Assembly (NCBI RefSeq): GCF_905372525.1
Contig: NZ_CAJPPN010000004.1
Coordinates: 1 to 64,000, forward strand
From: an uncultured Porphyromonas sp.
GTDB taxonomy: Bacteria > Bacteroidota > Bacteroidia > Bacteroidales > Porphyromonadaceae
DNA: 64,000 nt
Direction of reading: 5' to 3'
This document shows, piece after piece, positions 53,618 to 62,664 of this stretch. The notes below the pieces were generated by a model. It did no database searches and was not told the origin of the DNA. It saw only the letters and a program-made list of their open reading frames with translations. How positions within the stretch are numbered: the first letter of the stretch is position 1; each line of letters opens with the position of its first letter. Both the position numbers and the translations under genes were made by a program.

Positions 53618-54246
53618 GTACGATCCTACGACTAGAGGATGCTCGCATTGGCTATGCCGACACCCTCGTGCTAGAGCACCTGAACTGGAGTATACAGCGG
53701 GGCGAACACTGGGCCATCACCGGCCCGAACGGATGCGGGAAGACGACCCTCATGCGCACCCTCCTACGACTGATCCCCCTACGTGGAGGGCGACTAAGCT
53801 ACTTCGACGCTGCGGGACGGGAGACGAATGCCCTCGTGACGAGCTACCTCCCGCAGATCAACCAGATCGACCGACACTTCCCCATACGTGTCTGGGAGGT
53901 CATCGACTCGGGGCTCCCTCAGGGGATGCGGGATGCCGAGACCCGTCGTCGGGAACAGCGGGCACTCGCAGAGGCTGTCGGCGTGGAGGAGTACCTCGAC
54001 CAACCCATCGGACGGCTCAGCGGAGGACAGCTCCAGCGCACCCTGCTGGCACGAGCACTTGCCTCCCAGCCCGAGCTCCTGATCCTCGATGAACCCCTGA
54101 GCTTCCTAGACCGAGCCTACAAGCAGAGCTTCCAGAGGCTCCTAGAGGAGCTCGTCCCCCAGGAGGCTACCCTACTCGTCGTCACCCACGATATGACCTC
54201 GGGGGCAGCGGGCGAATGGAAGGAACTCCAGCTAGGCCAAGACTAA
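53614..54246 (+). CDS. ABC transporter ATP-binding protein (ZnuC-like)
   Basis: A 210-residue ABC ATPase, short for the class. Walker A is GPNGCGKTTL (about 34-43), the Q-loop is in SYLPQINQIDRHFPI, the signature is RLSGGQLQRTLLARAL, Walker B is LLILDEPLSFLD and the H-loop VVTHDM. The true start is the ATG at 53614, which overlaps the substrate-binding gene's stop by 4 bp; the longer frame upstream is spurious. It would power metal uptake, but no permease gene is adjacent. Confidence 0.9.
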   Translation: MSTILRLEDARIGYADTLVLEHLNWSIQRGEHWAITGPNGCGKTTLMRTLLRLIPLRGGRLSYFDAAGRETNALVTSYLPQINQIDRHFPIRVWEVIDSGLPQGMRDAETRRREQRALAEAVGVEEYLDQPIGRLSGGQLQRTLLARALASQPELLILDEPLSFLDRAYKQSFQRLLEELVPQEATLLVVTHDMTSGAAGEWKELQLGQD

Positions 54247-54253
54247 TCTGCGT

Positions 54254-55507
54254 ATGACGAAGACCCGAACCCGACTACTCCTCCTCTCTCTGCTGATCCT
54301 GCTCCCCACCCTAGGTCAGGGGCTCCGTGCCCAGCCCCTAGGGACGGACACCGTGCCCAGCACGCGGCAGGTGGCTGACAGGCTCCTACTACGGGGTGTA
54401 GTGAAGTCCCTACCCATCATCTCGGCGGGTCTCCTACAGACGCTAAACAATAGGTACGTGCGCGAGCTCCGCTTCGCCTACTACCCTCGCTTCCGTCACC
54501 ACTACGACGACTACCTGCAGTTTGCCCCCTTGGCGGGACAGCTGGGCCTTCGCCTCGTAGGGGTACGTGGGGTGACCGAGTCCCCACTGCAGATGGTCAC
54601 CGCCGACGCACTGGCCTCACTCTCGATGCTAGCGATCACCTCGGCGATCAAGTACACGGCTCGTGTAGAGCGCCCAGATGGGTCTTCGCGCAACTCCTTC
54701 CCCTCGGGGCATACGGCGATGGCCTTTACCTCTGCCGAGCTCCTCAGTATCGAGTACGGGGAGCGCTACCCCTGGATACGTCCCATCGGCTATGCCGTGG
54801 CCTCGGCTACCGGGGTCGGACGACTCCTGAATAACCGCCACTGGGTCGGCGACGTCCTCACGGGGGCTGGACTGGGGATCCTATCGGCACATATCGGCTA
54901 CTGGGCTTCGGACAGGCTCTTCGGACGAAGCCGTCGGCAGAGAGACACGGTGGCTGCCTACCCCACGAGGACGCTCCTCTACCTACCCATCGGGGCAAGT
55001 ACCCGCTACACGGGTCAGCGGTCGGAGTGGTACTCGGCGAGCCGAGTCCTTGGGCTCGGGGTGGAGCATACCCCCACAGGGTGGCCACTCTACCTACAGG
55101 CCGAGGCTCAGCTCACCCTAGAGCATATCTATCGTAGGGCCCAGGTAGCCGTAGAGCCCAGTGCAGAGACTCGAGCCCTACGCCTCAGCCTAGGTGTGGG
55201 GCATAGCTTCGCCCTATGGTATGACCTCGGGGTGAACGTCACGGCACGGGGCTCGCTCAGCGGTCTGCAGACGGGGCGAGTACTACACCCCACGGAGCTC
55301 GCCTCGGTCTCTGTCCCCCGCTTAGCCCTAGGAATGGGGCTGGAGGTCACCCCCCACTGGCGGTTTACCCGCCACCTTGGCCTACGAGTGCCCTGTGGGG
55401 TGGACTACGTCCCCTCGGGGATCGAACTAAAGCCTTTGGGAAGTGATGCAACCCGTCTCAGGGGCATCACCTATCATATAGCCACCTCCCTAGAGGTACA
55501 TTTCTAG
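54254..55507 (+). CDS. PAP2-family phosphatase, exported, with C-terminal extension
   Basis: A 417-residue protein. A signal-like N-terminus ends near LRAQ (about residue 26). The PAP2 motifs are KYTARVERPDG (about 134), PSGHTAMAF (about 152) and GRLLNNRHWVGDV (about 190-202), so the His/Arg phosphatase site is complete. The C-terminal about 190 residues alternate like beta-strands (LALGMGLEVTPHWRFTRHLG). Such enzymes dephosphorylate lipid A, phosphatidylglycerol phosphate or undecaprenyl diphosphate; which one is open. It starts 7 bp after the ATPase stop. Confidence 0.88.
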   Translation: MTKTRTRLLLLSLLILLPTLGQGLRAQPLGTDTVPSTRQVADRLLLRGVVKSLPIISAGLLQTLNNRYVRELRFAYYPRFRHHYDDYLQFAPLAGQLGLRLVGVRGVTESPLQMVTADALASLSMLAITSAIKYTARVERPDGSSRNSFPSGHTAMAFTSAELLSIEYGERYPWIRPIGYAVASATGVGRLLNNRHWVGDVLTGAGLGILSAHIGYWASDRLFGRSRRQRDTVAAYPTRTLLYLPIGASTRYTGQRSEWYSASRVLGLGVEHTPTGWPLYLQAEAQLTLEHIYRRAQVAVEPSAETRALRLSLGVGHSFALWYDLGVNVTARGSLSGLQTGRVLHPTELASVSVPRLALGMGLEVTPHWRFTRHLGLRVPCGVDYVPSGIELKPLGSDATRLRGITYHIATSLEVHF

Positions 55508-55536
55508 CGAGGTCTTACTAACATTCATTTATTGCT

Positions 55537-56925
55537 ATGTTTTGGTATTACTTAATGCCCGTGATCTTCGTCTTGGGGATCCTCGGGATCGCATTCGAGG
55601 AGCAGATCAAGGTCAATAAGACGGCGACCGCCCTACTGACCAGTGTCCTGCTCTGGGCCATCCTCCTGATCAATACAAGTATTGCCTCGGGGACGGAGGG
55701 CTTCAGAGAGTACCTCAGGCACGCCCAGCTCATGACAGGAGAGCATGGTGTGTCGGACTACCTCTCGTTCAAGCTCAACGAGCACCTAGGAGATGTGTCC
55801 GGTACCCTCTTCTTCGTCCTATGCTCGATGATCCTCGTCAGCACGATCGATAGCTACGGGGGCTTCAAGTCTGTCGCTCGGATCGTGGCCACGACGAACA
55901 AGCGTCACCTGCTGTGGCGTGTCGCTCTGGCCTCGTTCTTCTTCTCGGCCTTCTTGGACAACCTCGCCGCCTCGATCGTCATCATCGCCGTCCTGCGCAA
56001 GCTCGTGCCTGACACGACCGACCGGATGAAGTACGCCTGTATGTGTGTCATCGCTTGTAACGCTGGGGGCTCGTGGTCACCGATCGGGGATGTCACGACC
56101 CTGCTGCTGTGGAATAGCGGACGGATCACACCTTACTATCAGATCTTTCACCTCATCATCCCCGCTCTAGTTAGCCTCGTGGTCTCGACGCTCCTGGCGC
56201 ACTTCCTCCTCTTCAAGAAAGACGTCAAGCTCCGCCAGCTCCCCGATGTGCCCGAGGATGAGCTGTACGATATCCTGCCTCTGAGGGCTCGTGTGACGGT
56301 CTTCCTCTTGGGGATCCTATCGCTGATGCTGGTACCTATCTGGCAGACGTTCTTCGACGTACCCGCCTTCATGGGGGTGATCTTCGGGCTAGTCTTGGTA
56401 TGGATCTACACCGAGATCATGTTCTCGGCGCACAAGAAGCGTCTGCGTGAGGCCACGACCCTACGGATGACGCAGCAGCTGAACAACGCCGACCTAACCA
56501 CCATCTTCTACTTCCTCGGGATCCTGATGTCGGTAGCGGCACTGATCGAGGGTGGGCAACTGCTCGCCGCCTCGGGCAAGGTCTCGGAGCTCATCCCTAG
56601 CACGGGTATCCTAGCTCTGCTGACGGGGGCACTATCCTCCGTGCTAGACAACGTAGCTCTGGTGGCAGCGGTACTGGGGATGTTTCCCATGGATGCTAGT
56701 GGCGCCCTCTCGCCGTTTATGCTCAACGGCTCCTTCTGGGTCTTCCTCGCCTACTGTGCGGTGACGGGGGGTAGCCTACTGATCATCGGTTCGGCCACAG
56801 GGGTGACGGTGATGGGGTTGGAGAATATCAGCTTCGGCTACTACCTCAAGCGGTTTAGCCTGCTCGCCCTAGCGGGCTACCTCGCTGGCGCCCTCGTCTT
56901 CCAGCTACAGTCACTCATCTTCTAA
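55537..56925 (+). CDS. nhaD: NhaD-type sodium:proton antiporter
   Basis: A 462-residue inner-membrane antiporter of the NhaD/ion-transporter superfamily. It has about a dozen hydrophobic segments. Family landmarks include ALASFFFSAFLDNLAASIVI with SFLDNLA-like Asp-Asn, and CNAGGSWSPIGDVTTLLLW. The second repeat has GALSSVLDNVALVAAV. It exports sodium and fits the use of a sodium cycle in this group. It follows the PAP2 gene by 29 bp. The terminator lies at 56968. Confidence 0.94.
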   Translation: MFWYYLMPVIFVLGILGIAFEEQIKVNKTATALLTSVLLWAILLINTSIASGTEGFREYLRHAQLMTGEHGVSDYLSFKLNEHLGDVSGTLFFVLCSMILVSTIDSYGGFKSVARIVATTNKRHLLWRVALASFFFSAFLDNLAASIVIIAVLRKLVPDTTDRMKYACMCVIACNAGGSWSPIGDVTTLLLWNSGRITPYYQIFHLIIPALVSLVVSTLLAHFLLFKKDVKLRQLPDVPEDELYDILPLRARVTVFLLGILSLMLVPIWQTFFDVPAFMGVIFGLVLVWIYTEIMFSAHKKRLREATTLRMTQQLNNADLTTIFYFLGILMSVAALIEGGQLLAASGKVSELIPSTGILALLTGALSSVLDNVALVAAVLGMFPMDASGALSPFMLNGSFWVFLAYCAVTGGSLLIIGSATGVTVMGLENISFGYYLKRFSLLALAGYLAGALVFQLQSLIF

Positions 56926-56967
56926 AGGGGGCTCACGCCACCCTAAGGGGCAAAAAGCTCCCTACAG

Positions 56968-57010
56968 CATACGCCCTGGAGCACCTAGCTAAGGTGCCCC
57001 AGGGCGTATG
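56968..57010 (+). terminator. terminator after nhaD
   Basis: A long stem CATACGCCCTGGAGCACC/GGTGCCCCAGGGCGTATG (small mismatches) surrounds a short loop. There is no clear T-run. Confidence 0.7.
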
Positions 57011-57112
57011 TCGTGTGGGGGGGGGAGGGAATTCTAAGGAGATGTTTAGCACCGAGAAACAAACAAAAGGGAAGGAGGGGGCTGCTCGCCGAAGAGCCAG
57101 AGCATCGGGCTA

Positions 57113-59494
57113 CTAAAGCTTGACGATCAGCCCCAGAGTCGGGAGTACGAGCTTGCTGTAGTAGTCTAGCTTCCGTAGCTGATGTCGCTGGGGATCGGTG
57201 GGGTCATCCATAACACGACCCGCAGTATCGAGGTTGGTATAGATAGGGGCACTGACCGAGCGGCTCAGATAGGCATTCTGTATATCGACGTAGAGGTTGA
57301 GCATCCAGTGCTTGAAGTAGAACTCCTTGTCGAGGCGCAGGTCGAGCTGGTGCTTATCGGGCAGTCTCAGCGTATTGAAGCGTTCGTAGTCCGGATAGGC
57401 ACGATGTGTGACAGCCCAAGCGTCTTTATTTGTCGATAGCTCCATATCAATCGGGGTATAGGGTGCTCCACCGATGTAGCGCCAGCGTGCCGAGAGGAAC
57501 CAGCTCTTACCCAGACGATAGCTCACTAGGAGGTTGAGCATCTGCCTCGTATCCCATGACGAAGGGCGATAGATGCCAGCTAGGTCAGTAAACTCGCTCC
57601 TAAACATGGTATAGGTAGCCGTCGCAGAGAGCTGGTGCCAAGGCATCAAGCGGGCTACGACCTCCACACCATAGGCTCGACCTAGCCCCTTAGACAGAAC
57701 GGCTTCATCCCCTACCTGCCCGTAGTCCGTACCCTTACTGGCTAGGCTCACCCCCTCTCGCTGAGAGATCGGGTAGCCACTGTAGGCCTTGTAGAATCCC
57801 TCGGCCGAGAAGCGAAGGTAGTCGCCTGGGTGGTACTCAGCCCCGAGCACGGCTTGGTTCGACATGATGTAGCATAGACGCTCCTTGTTCACATAGCTCC
57901 CGTCCGAGGCTCGGTAGCCCATGGTCGTGTAGGAGGGTTGCATGGCGTAGCGTCCGAGGTTCGCATTTAGGTCGATATCATCCGTTAGGGCAAACGAAGC
58001 CGAGAAGCGTGGTGATAGCTGGGGGAGGGGGTTGCTCATTGTGGAGTTGAGTGTATTGCCCACGAGATTGACCCCGAGCGAGAGCTTGAGCCTCTGGTTT
58101 AGGTATTCGTCCGATGCCTGAGCAAAGGCTGAGTAGGCGAAGAGCTTGACACGGGCATCATACGAGACGGGCACGATACGCCCCGACTGGTATATGAGCC
58201 TCTCGGCATCGTTGCTATAGTCGGCGTAGCGGAGGCCAGCCCCGAAGCTGAGCTTGAAGGGGAGGCTCGTGTACATACGCTCGTAGCGTAGCTTGTTCTC
58301 CGTCTCATCAGACTGATACTCCGAGAGCTTGCCCTGAGCGGGGTCGTTACCTTGATACTTCACACCACCATTGCGTAGCATATTGCGGCTAAGCATCCAG
58401 CTATCTACATGCCCTCTGCCATAGTGCTTGTAGACGGCACCGATTGTGTAGTTCCACTGCTTGTACTCGGGGAGATAGCTCAGGATATACCGCTGTACCT
58501 CTGTACCCGTGGTCTGGAGCTGGCTGTTTAGTCGCATATTGTCGATCGCCCCAATAGCCAGGATAGATAGTTCGTTGTGCGGATCGAAGCGATACTTATA
58601 CTTGAGCTGGAAGTCGTTGTAGGTCGGGAGGAAGGGTAGCTTAATGGCCTTGAAGAGCCACTGCAGGTAGGACTGACGAGCCGACACGATGATCGACGAC
58701 TTGCGCCCCAGTGGCCCCTCTATGGTGAGAGCGGCATCGGAGGCACCAACCGACGCCTTGACGTGCATGCGGTCTGTGTCACCGTCTCGCTGCTTGATCT
58801 CCATCACGGAGCTTAGCGCATTGGTTCGACTTGCAGGGAAAGCACCCGTATAGAAGTTGATCTCTCGGACAAAGTCCGGGTTAATCATCCCCATGCCTCC
58901 CCCCGAGGCACCCTGTGTAGCGAAGTGATTGATCACGGGGATCTCGATACCATCTAGGTAAAAGACATTCTCCGAAGGCCCCCCACCACGCACGATCAGG
59001 TCATTGCGATTAGGGTCTGTAGCCCCGACACCAGGCAGTGTCTGCACGAGCTTCGAGACATCTCTATTGGCTCCTGCACTCTTCTCGATCTGCTTGAGGC
59101 CGAGTGTCTGGATAGAGAGTGGACTCTCGGCTCGCTTGAGGAGTCTATTGGGACGGATAAGTACCTCGGCTAGGCTCGTTGAGGTCTCGTTTAAGGCGAT
59201 GTCAATAAAGCTCGTTTGGTTACCGAGGACGTGAACTTCCGAGGAAATCGTCGTCTCGTACCCGAGCATATTCACCACGAGGCGGACGAAGCCTGGCTGA
59301 ACGCTAGGGATAGTGAAGCGACCCAGCGAATCAGTGGTCGCTCCTTGGGTTGTACCTTGGATTCGCACTGTGGCAAACTCTAGGGGATCATGACTTGTCG
59401 CACTATATACCTGTCCTTTGATTGTTCCTTGCTGTGCGAAGAGTGTCGTTGTGGAGAGCACTAGAGCCAGCAAGGCGTAGTATAACCTTATCAT
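57113..59494 (-). CDS. TonB-dependent receptor with CarboxypepD_reg domain
   Basis: A 793-residue outer-membrane receptor (805 if the upstream Met at 59530 is used). The signal peptide MIRLYYALLALVLSTTTLFAQQ supports the start at 59494. A CarboxypepD_reg domain (about 25-100; GTIKGQVYSATSHDPLEFATV) and a plug (about 115-215; NDLIVRGGGPSENVFYLDGIEIP) follow. The barrel ends in TLGLIVKL. No SusD neighbour is present. The plug phrase GGGPSENVFYLDG is common in the FhuA-like Bacteroidetes subgroup. The ligand is unknown. Confidence 0.9.
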   Translation of the reverse strand: MIRLYYALLALVLSTTTLFAQQGTIKGQVYSATSHDPLEFATVRIQGTTQGATTDSLGRFTIPSVQPGFVRLVVNMLGYETTISSEVHVLGNQTSFIDIALNETSTSLAEVLIRPNRLLKRAESPLSIQTLGLKQIEKSAGANRDVSKLVQTLPGVGATDPNRNDLIVRGGGPSENVFYLDGIEIPVINHFATQGASGGGMGMINPDFVREINFYTGAFPASRTNALSSVMEIKQRDGDTDRMHVKASVGASDAALTIEGPLGRKSSIIVSARQSYLQWLFKAIKLPFLPTYNDFQLKYKYRFDPHNELSILAIGAIDNMRLNSQLQTTGTEVQRYILSYLPEYKQWNYTIGAVYKHYGRGHVDSWMLSRNMLRNGGVKYQGNDPAQGKLSEYQSDETENKLRYERMYTSLPFKLSFGAGLRYADYSNDAERLIYQSGRIVPVSYDARVKLFAYSAFAQASDEYLNQRLKLSLGVNLVGNTLNSTMSNPLPQLSPRFSASFALTDDIDLNANLGRYAMQPSYTTMGYRASDGSYVNKERLCYIMSNQAVLGAEYHPGDYLRFSAEGFYKAYSGYPISQREGVSLASKGTDYGQVGDEAVLSKGLGRAYGVEVVARLMPWHQLSATATYTMFRSEFTDLAGIYRPSSWDTRQMLNLLVSYRLGKSWFLSARWRYIGGAPYTPIDMELSTNKDAWAVTHRAYPDYERFNTLRLPDKHQLDLRLDKEFYFKHWMLNLYVDIQNAYLSRSVSAPIYTNLDTAGRVMDDPTDPQRHQLRKLDYYSKLVLPTLGLIVKL

Positions 59495-59530
59495 TTCATT
59501 TTTCAATTTATGCACACGACCTGCAGACAC

Positions 59531-59898
59531 TCACAGAGCATACCGAGGCCTACTATTGGGAGGGCTATAGATGGGCGCACTACACCCATAGCCTATCGAG
59601 CGTCCAAGCTGTACCTACCTGCTGCTCCTCTCGCATCGTTACCTATATGTGAGGGAGACCAGTGACTATACTATAGCTTAGTGTATAAAGGTACAACTAT
59701 ATTCACATCTCTCCCCCCACACACATTGCCTATCGCCCTCAAATCGACCCCAATACGCCATGACCAAGCCGAGCCCAACAACGACAACCCCCTCCCCCTA
59801 GGCTCAATGCCGAGCCCAAGGGGGAAGGGATTGTCTTATCATTAGGATAGAGAGGAGAGTACTGCCCTCTACCCTCCATTAGGAGCTATGGAGTCTGC
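59531..59898. other. intergenic region with a hairpin
   Basis: A long imperfect stem (59783-59805 with 59812-59835; arms GACAA...CCCTCCCCC and GGGGGAAGGG...TTGTC) probably ends the gene at 59899. A weak box TACCTTTA (minus, 59686-59693) could serve the receptor. No gene is seen. Confidence 0.5.
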
Positions 59899-60486
59899 TT
59901 AGGAGGGACGCTGTAGACAAGGCTTCTTCACGAGTTGTCCGTCTTCAAAGAGGAGGATGTTGTAATACTCATCGTCCTTGGACTGGGTGAGGTCTGCGAG
60001 GAACTTATCTTGGAAGGTAGCGCACCACCTAGTATTATAGTAGCGGAAGTCAATGCTGAGGATCGGCTCTGGATGGAGGAATAGCTCCGAACGCAAGTCC
60101 ACGGCGACAAAGAGCGGACGTGCCCCCAACTGCTCGGCATAATGTGTGACTGATGAGAGCGTAGGGCAGGAAGGTGAGCTACAGCCCTCCTGGTAGATAT
60201 AGACGAGCCATTTGCGCCCCTTTCGTGCGATTGCTTCCCGTAGCTCATGCCCATTAACGAGGAGCACCGACCTCTGCTGTCGAACTTGGGCTAGAGCTTT
60301 ATCCACGTCCGTCAAACGGCCTTGGGAGAAGACGACACGTGCCTGCAGCTCTTTGGGGAGTTGGTTATACCCCGTCGTCAAGCCATAGACACGGATGACA
60401 CCCGTGCAGAGCAGTAGCGCAAGGAGGGCGATAAGACACCCGATGAATGAGCCTATTCCGATAGACCACTTTGCTAATCGTCGCAT
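59899..60486 (-). CDS. membrane-anchored thioredoxin-like protein (uncharacterised)
   Basis: A 195-residue protein with one N-terminal membrane helix (about 8-34). The outer part has WLVYIYQEGCSSPSC (Cys102 and Cys107) where a thioredoxin fold would carry its active site, then PLFVAVDLRSE. The two Cys are four residues apart rather than two, so redox activity is uncertain. I do not know the family. The -7 box is at 60549-60556. Confidence 0.7.
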   Translation of the reverse strand: MRRLAKWSIGIGSFIGCLIALLALLLCTGVIRVYGLTTGYNQLPKELQARVVFSQGRLTDVDKALAQVRQQRSVLLVNGHELREAIARKGRKWLVYIYQEGCSSPSCPTLSSVTHYAEQLGARPLFVAVDLRSELFLHPEPILSIDFRYYNTRWCATFQDKFLADLTQSKDDEYYNILLFEDGQLVKKPCLQRPS

Positions 60487-60548
60487 AGAGTAAACGCTGT
60501 ATGAGTCGGTAGTTTGGAAGGCTATCCCATTGTGGCCTTCCCTTCCCT

Positions 60549-60556
60549 CAAAGGTA
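60549..60556 (-). promoter_or_regulatory. -7 box (TACCTTTG)
   Basis: The minus strand reads TACCTTTG, 62 bp upstream of the thioredoxin-like gene. Confidence 0.6.
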
Positions 60557-61082
60557 GGGTATTTAGACAGATTAATCCATTTGACTCTACAAACAAATTC
60601 AACACACCTTTACCCGACTTACTCTATGCCGCCAACTCCTCACCCACCCTCTTATGCTCTTCCAGAGAGTAAATAGGATGACCATCTAAGCATCTAGAAA
60701 GTCTGTGACAAGCATCTGGGAAAGGTCTGTAGTCTCCTTTTGTTTGACTCAATAAAAGTTAGAAATGGGGGATTGAAGCACCTACTATATTTTATCGGAT
60801 GGAAAAACTTCTACGAAATAAGTTTGATGGATATTTTAAGGTGTAAGCCACTCCCTTAGGCACAGCTACAACCAATCGAGCTCAGATCAATACAGATCTT
60901 TACGCTAGAACTATACCTTGTGAGATATGATTATGCATTATCTACAAATAGATGACAAGGTAGATTTCCGAAGTAAACTCTCACAATCAAGGAGCCTTCT
61001 GGCTAAATTTATTACTTTTGTCCTCTGCGGAGTCATCCTTAGAATTCTAGTTTAATATATAGCAATAAATGTATCCATTATT
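60557..61082. other. AT-rich non-coding interval
   Basis: Composition falls sharply to AT-rich after about 60,560, marking the left edge of a probably acquired segment that runs to about 62,580. No gene or repeat is supported. Confidence 0.5.
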
Positions 61083-62033
61083 ATGCTAAATCACAAACTT
61101 AATCTATCAATATTTTCTTTTAAGATTAAACGAAGACAGAGTAGCAACGGAGACGAACTTCAGATAGATGATTTTCTATCCTCAACCTATCCTGGACCAG
61201 ATCCCTTCAGTACATTCTCAGAGAGAATCCTTGCCACATTGTCAACCCCTTACACAAACAGGAACGGAACTTTAGGTGCGATTCAGGCCGGGTGGCATAA
61301 CATCGATGTGAGCAGGAGAATCCTTGATATTACGCTTGATGGTGGGATAACTGGGATCAAACAGTCTCTCATTGGTTCTGGCTCGAAGCCGTCAAGACAG
61401 ACAATTGACACTCGGGATATTGTTGCCCTACGCTACTTCGTTCGAATCTGGATGCCATCTTTAACCAGTTCGGGATATATTTTCCTCCAGTCTTACACAT
61501 CCTATACTATTAAACCCTTAATTCAAGATGTATTACTCTCGGTACTAAGACAAAAAGGCCATACCCTCATTGGGGATAGAATCAACAGAACGACGACTAA
61601 ACAACGAATGGAGGAATTCTTTGCTAAGGGAGTCCCTATCGCGCTTTCTATTATCAATAAACCTTCTGAGTACGATATAAGCGTCCCCTCTCCTACATCT
61701 GCAATTATAACCCTCAAGGGAGGAAATCTCCCTACGACTGCTAATCTGACAGAAGATAGTATCAAAGACCTTGCAAGGGAAAGATTTGGGATTACACTCT
61801 CAGAGGAGGATTATTCTTATCAATATAAGGTCAAGTATCAAATAACAAATGATCGAGGTGAGAAGGAGCAGAAAGAGTGTCTCCTCGAGGCTCAAGACGG
61901 AGCTCAACTTATCCCGAATATAATTATCCCCGAAGATTACATCGACAGCGATAACTACCCAATTACAAGCAGAATGCAACAGCTTTGTGATGATGAGATT
62001 AATCAAATTAATTCAGAACATCAAGAAGGTTGA
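61083..62033 (+). CDS. unknown protein of an AT-rich two-gene cassette
   Basis: A 316-residue, apparently soluble protein without a signal peptide. Observed segments are IFSFKIKRRQSSNGDE at the start, TIDTRDIVALRYFVRIWMPS in the middle, and a very acidic C-terminus. I recognise no family. Codon use is strongly AT-rich against the GC-rich neighbours, so it was probably acquired. It overlaps a four-helix membrane protein gene by about 40 bp. The combination (soluble partner plus small multi-pass membrane protein) is seen in several phage-defence pairs (the sizes resemble Kiwa), but homology is not shown. Confidence 0.75.
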   Translation: MLNHKLNLSIFSFKIKRRQSSNGDELQIDDFLSSTYPGPDPFSTFSERILATLSTPYTNRNGTLGAIQAGWHNIDVSRRILDITLDGGITGIKQSLIGSGSKPSRQTIDTRDIVALRYFVRIWMPSLTSSGYIFLQSYTSYTIKPLIQDVLLSVLRQKGHTLIGDRINRTTTKQRMEEFFAKGVPIALSIINKPSEYDISVPSPTSAIITLKGGNLPTTANLTEDSIKDLARERFGITLSEEDYSYQYKVKYQITNDRGEKEQKECLLEAQDGAQLIPNIIIPEDYIDSDNYPITSRMQQLCDDEINQINSEHQEG

Positions 62034-62571
62034 GCCTTTACACACATTTTTGATTATTAGGAGTGAAGGGAAAAGTGCCTTAATTTCTAACCCGAGGGGA
62101 CAAGAGCGCTCTATCGGGGCAAGGATTATGTGGGGGATTCTTTGGTATGTTATTCCCATGATTGCCTCTTTGGGTGGGATTTTTTGGGGAAACCAAGAGA
62201 TACAGGGGGTTATTAAATCCTTTGAAAATCTTGCTGGAGTTGCCATTCCTCTTTTTATGGGGGCATTCTTTTCCCTACTACTCGCTATACCAAGTAGCGT
62301 TGATAAATTACAGAAAATGGGACTGGATGAAGGGACTTTCTCCAGAGGGAAGAAGGCATACAAACAGCTTGCTTCTATCATGCAGTTTCAAATACTACTC
62401 TGTTTTGCTATTCTTTTACTCTGGCTCCTAAGAATTACTATGCTCTGTATCCTAAAGTGGGGTGAATATATCTACGGGTTATTATCCATCATACTTCTCT
62501 TCAGATTCATTGTAACCATCATTTATCTCATTATCCGTTACCATTATCTTGTCAAAATAGAGATTAAATAG
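61990..62571 (+). CDS. four-helix membrane protein of the AT-rich cassette
   Basis: A 193-residue inner-membrane protein. Four hydrophobic segments are visible: about 46-67, 77-104, 128-154 and 160-187. The soluble N-terminus is about 45 residues and basic. Start options are GTG 61987, ATG 61990 or ATG 61993. It overlaps the upstream gene, so translation is coupled. No family is recognised. It could be a membrane-disrupting effector or a transport partner; both are guesses. Confidence 0.75.
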   Translation: MMRLIKLIQNIKKVEPLHTFLIIRSEGKSALISNPRGQERSIGARIMWGILWYVIPMIASLGGIFWGNQEIQGVIKSFENLAGVAIPLFMGAFFSLLLAIPSSVDKLQKMGLDEGTFSRGKKAYKQLASIMQFQILLCFAILLLWLLRITMLCILKWGEYIYGLLSIILLFRFIVTIIYLIIRYHYLVKIEIK

Positions 62572-62591
62572 GAGACATAGGGACTTTGATT

Positions 62592-62642
62592 AAATAGCCC
62601 GCCCCGCAGCTACTATTTGGGTAGCTGCGGGGCGGGCTATTT
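62592..62642. terminator. bidirectional terminator
   Basis: A perfect 22-bp stem (62592-62613 with 62621-62642) with A- and T-rich outer ends lies between the cassette and the converging sufD. Confidence 0.93.
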
Positions 62643-62664
62643 TTAGGGGTTTGTGCCGTGGGGG

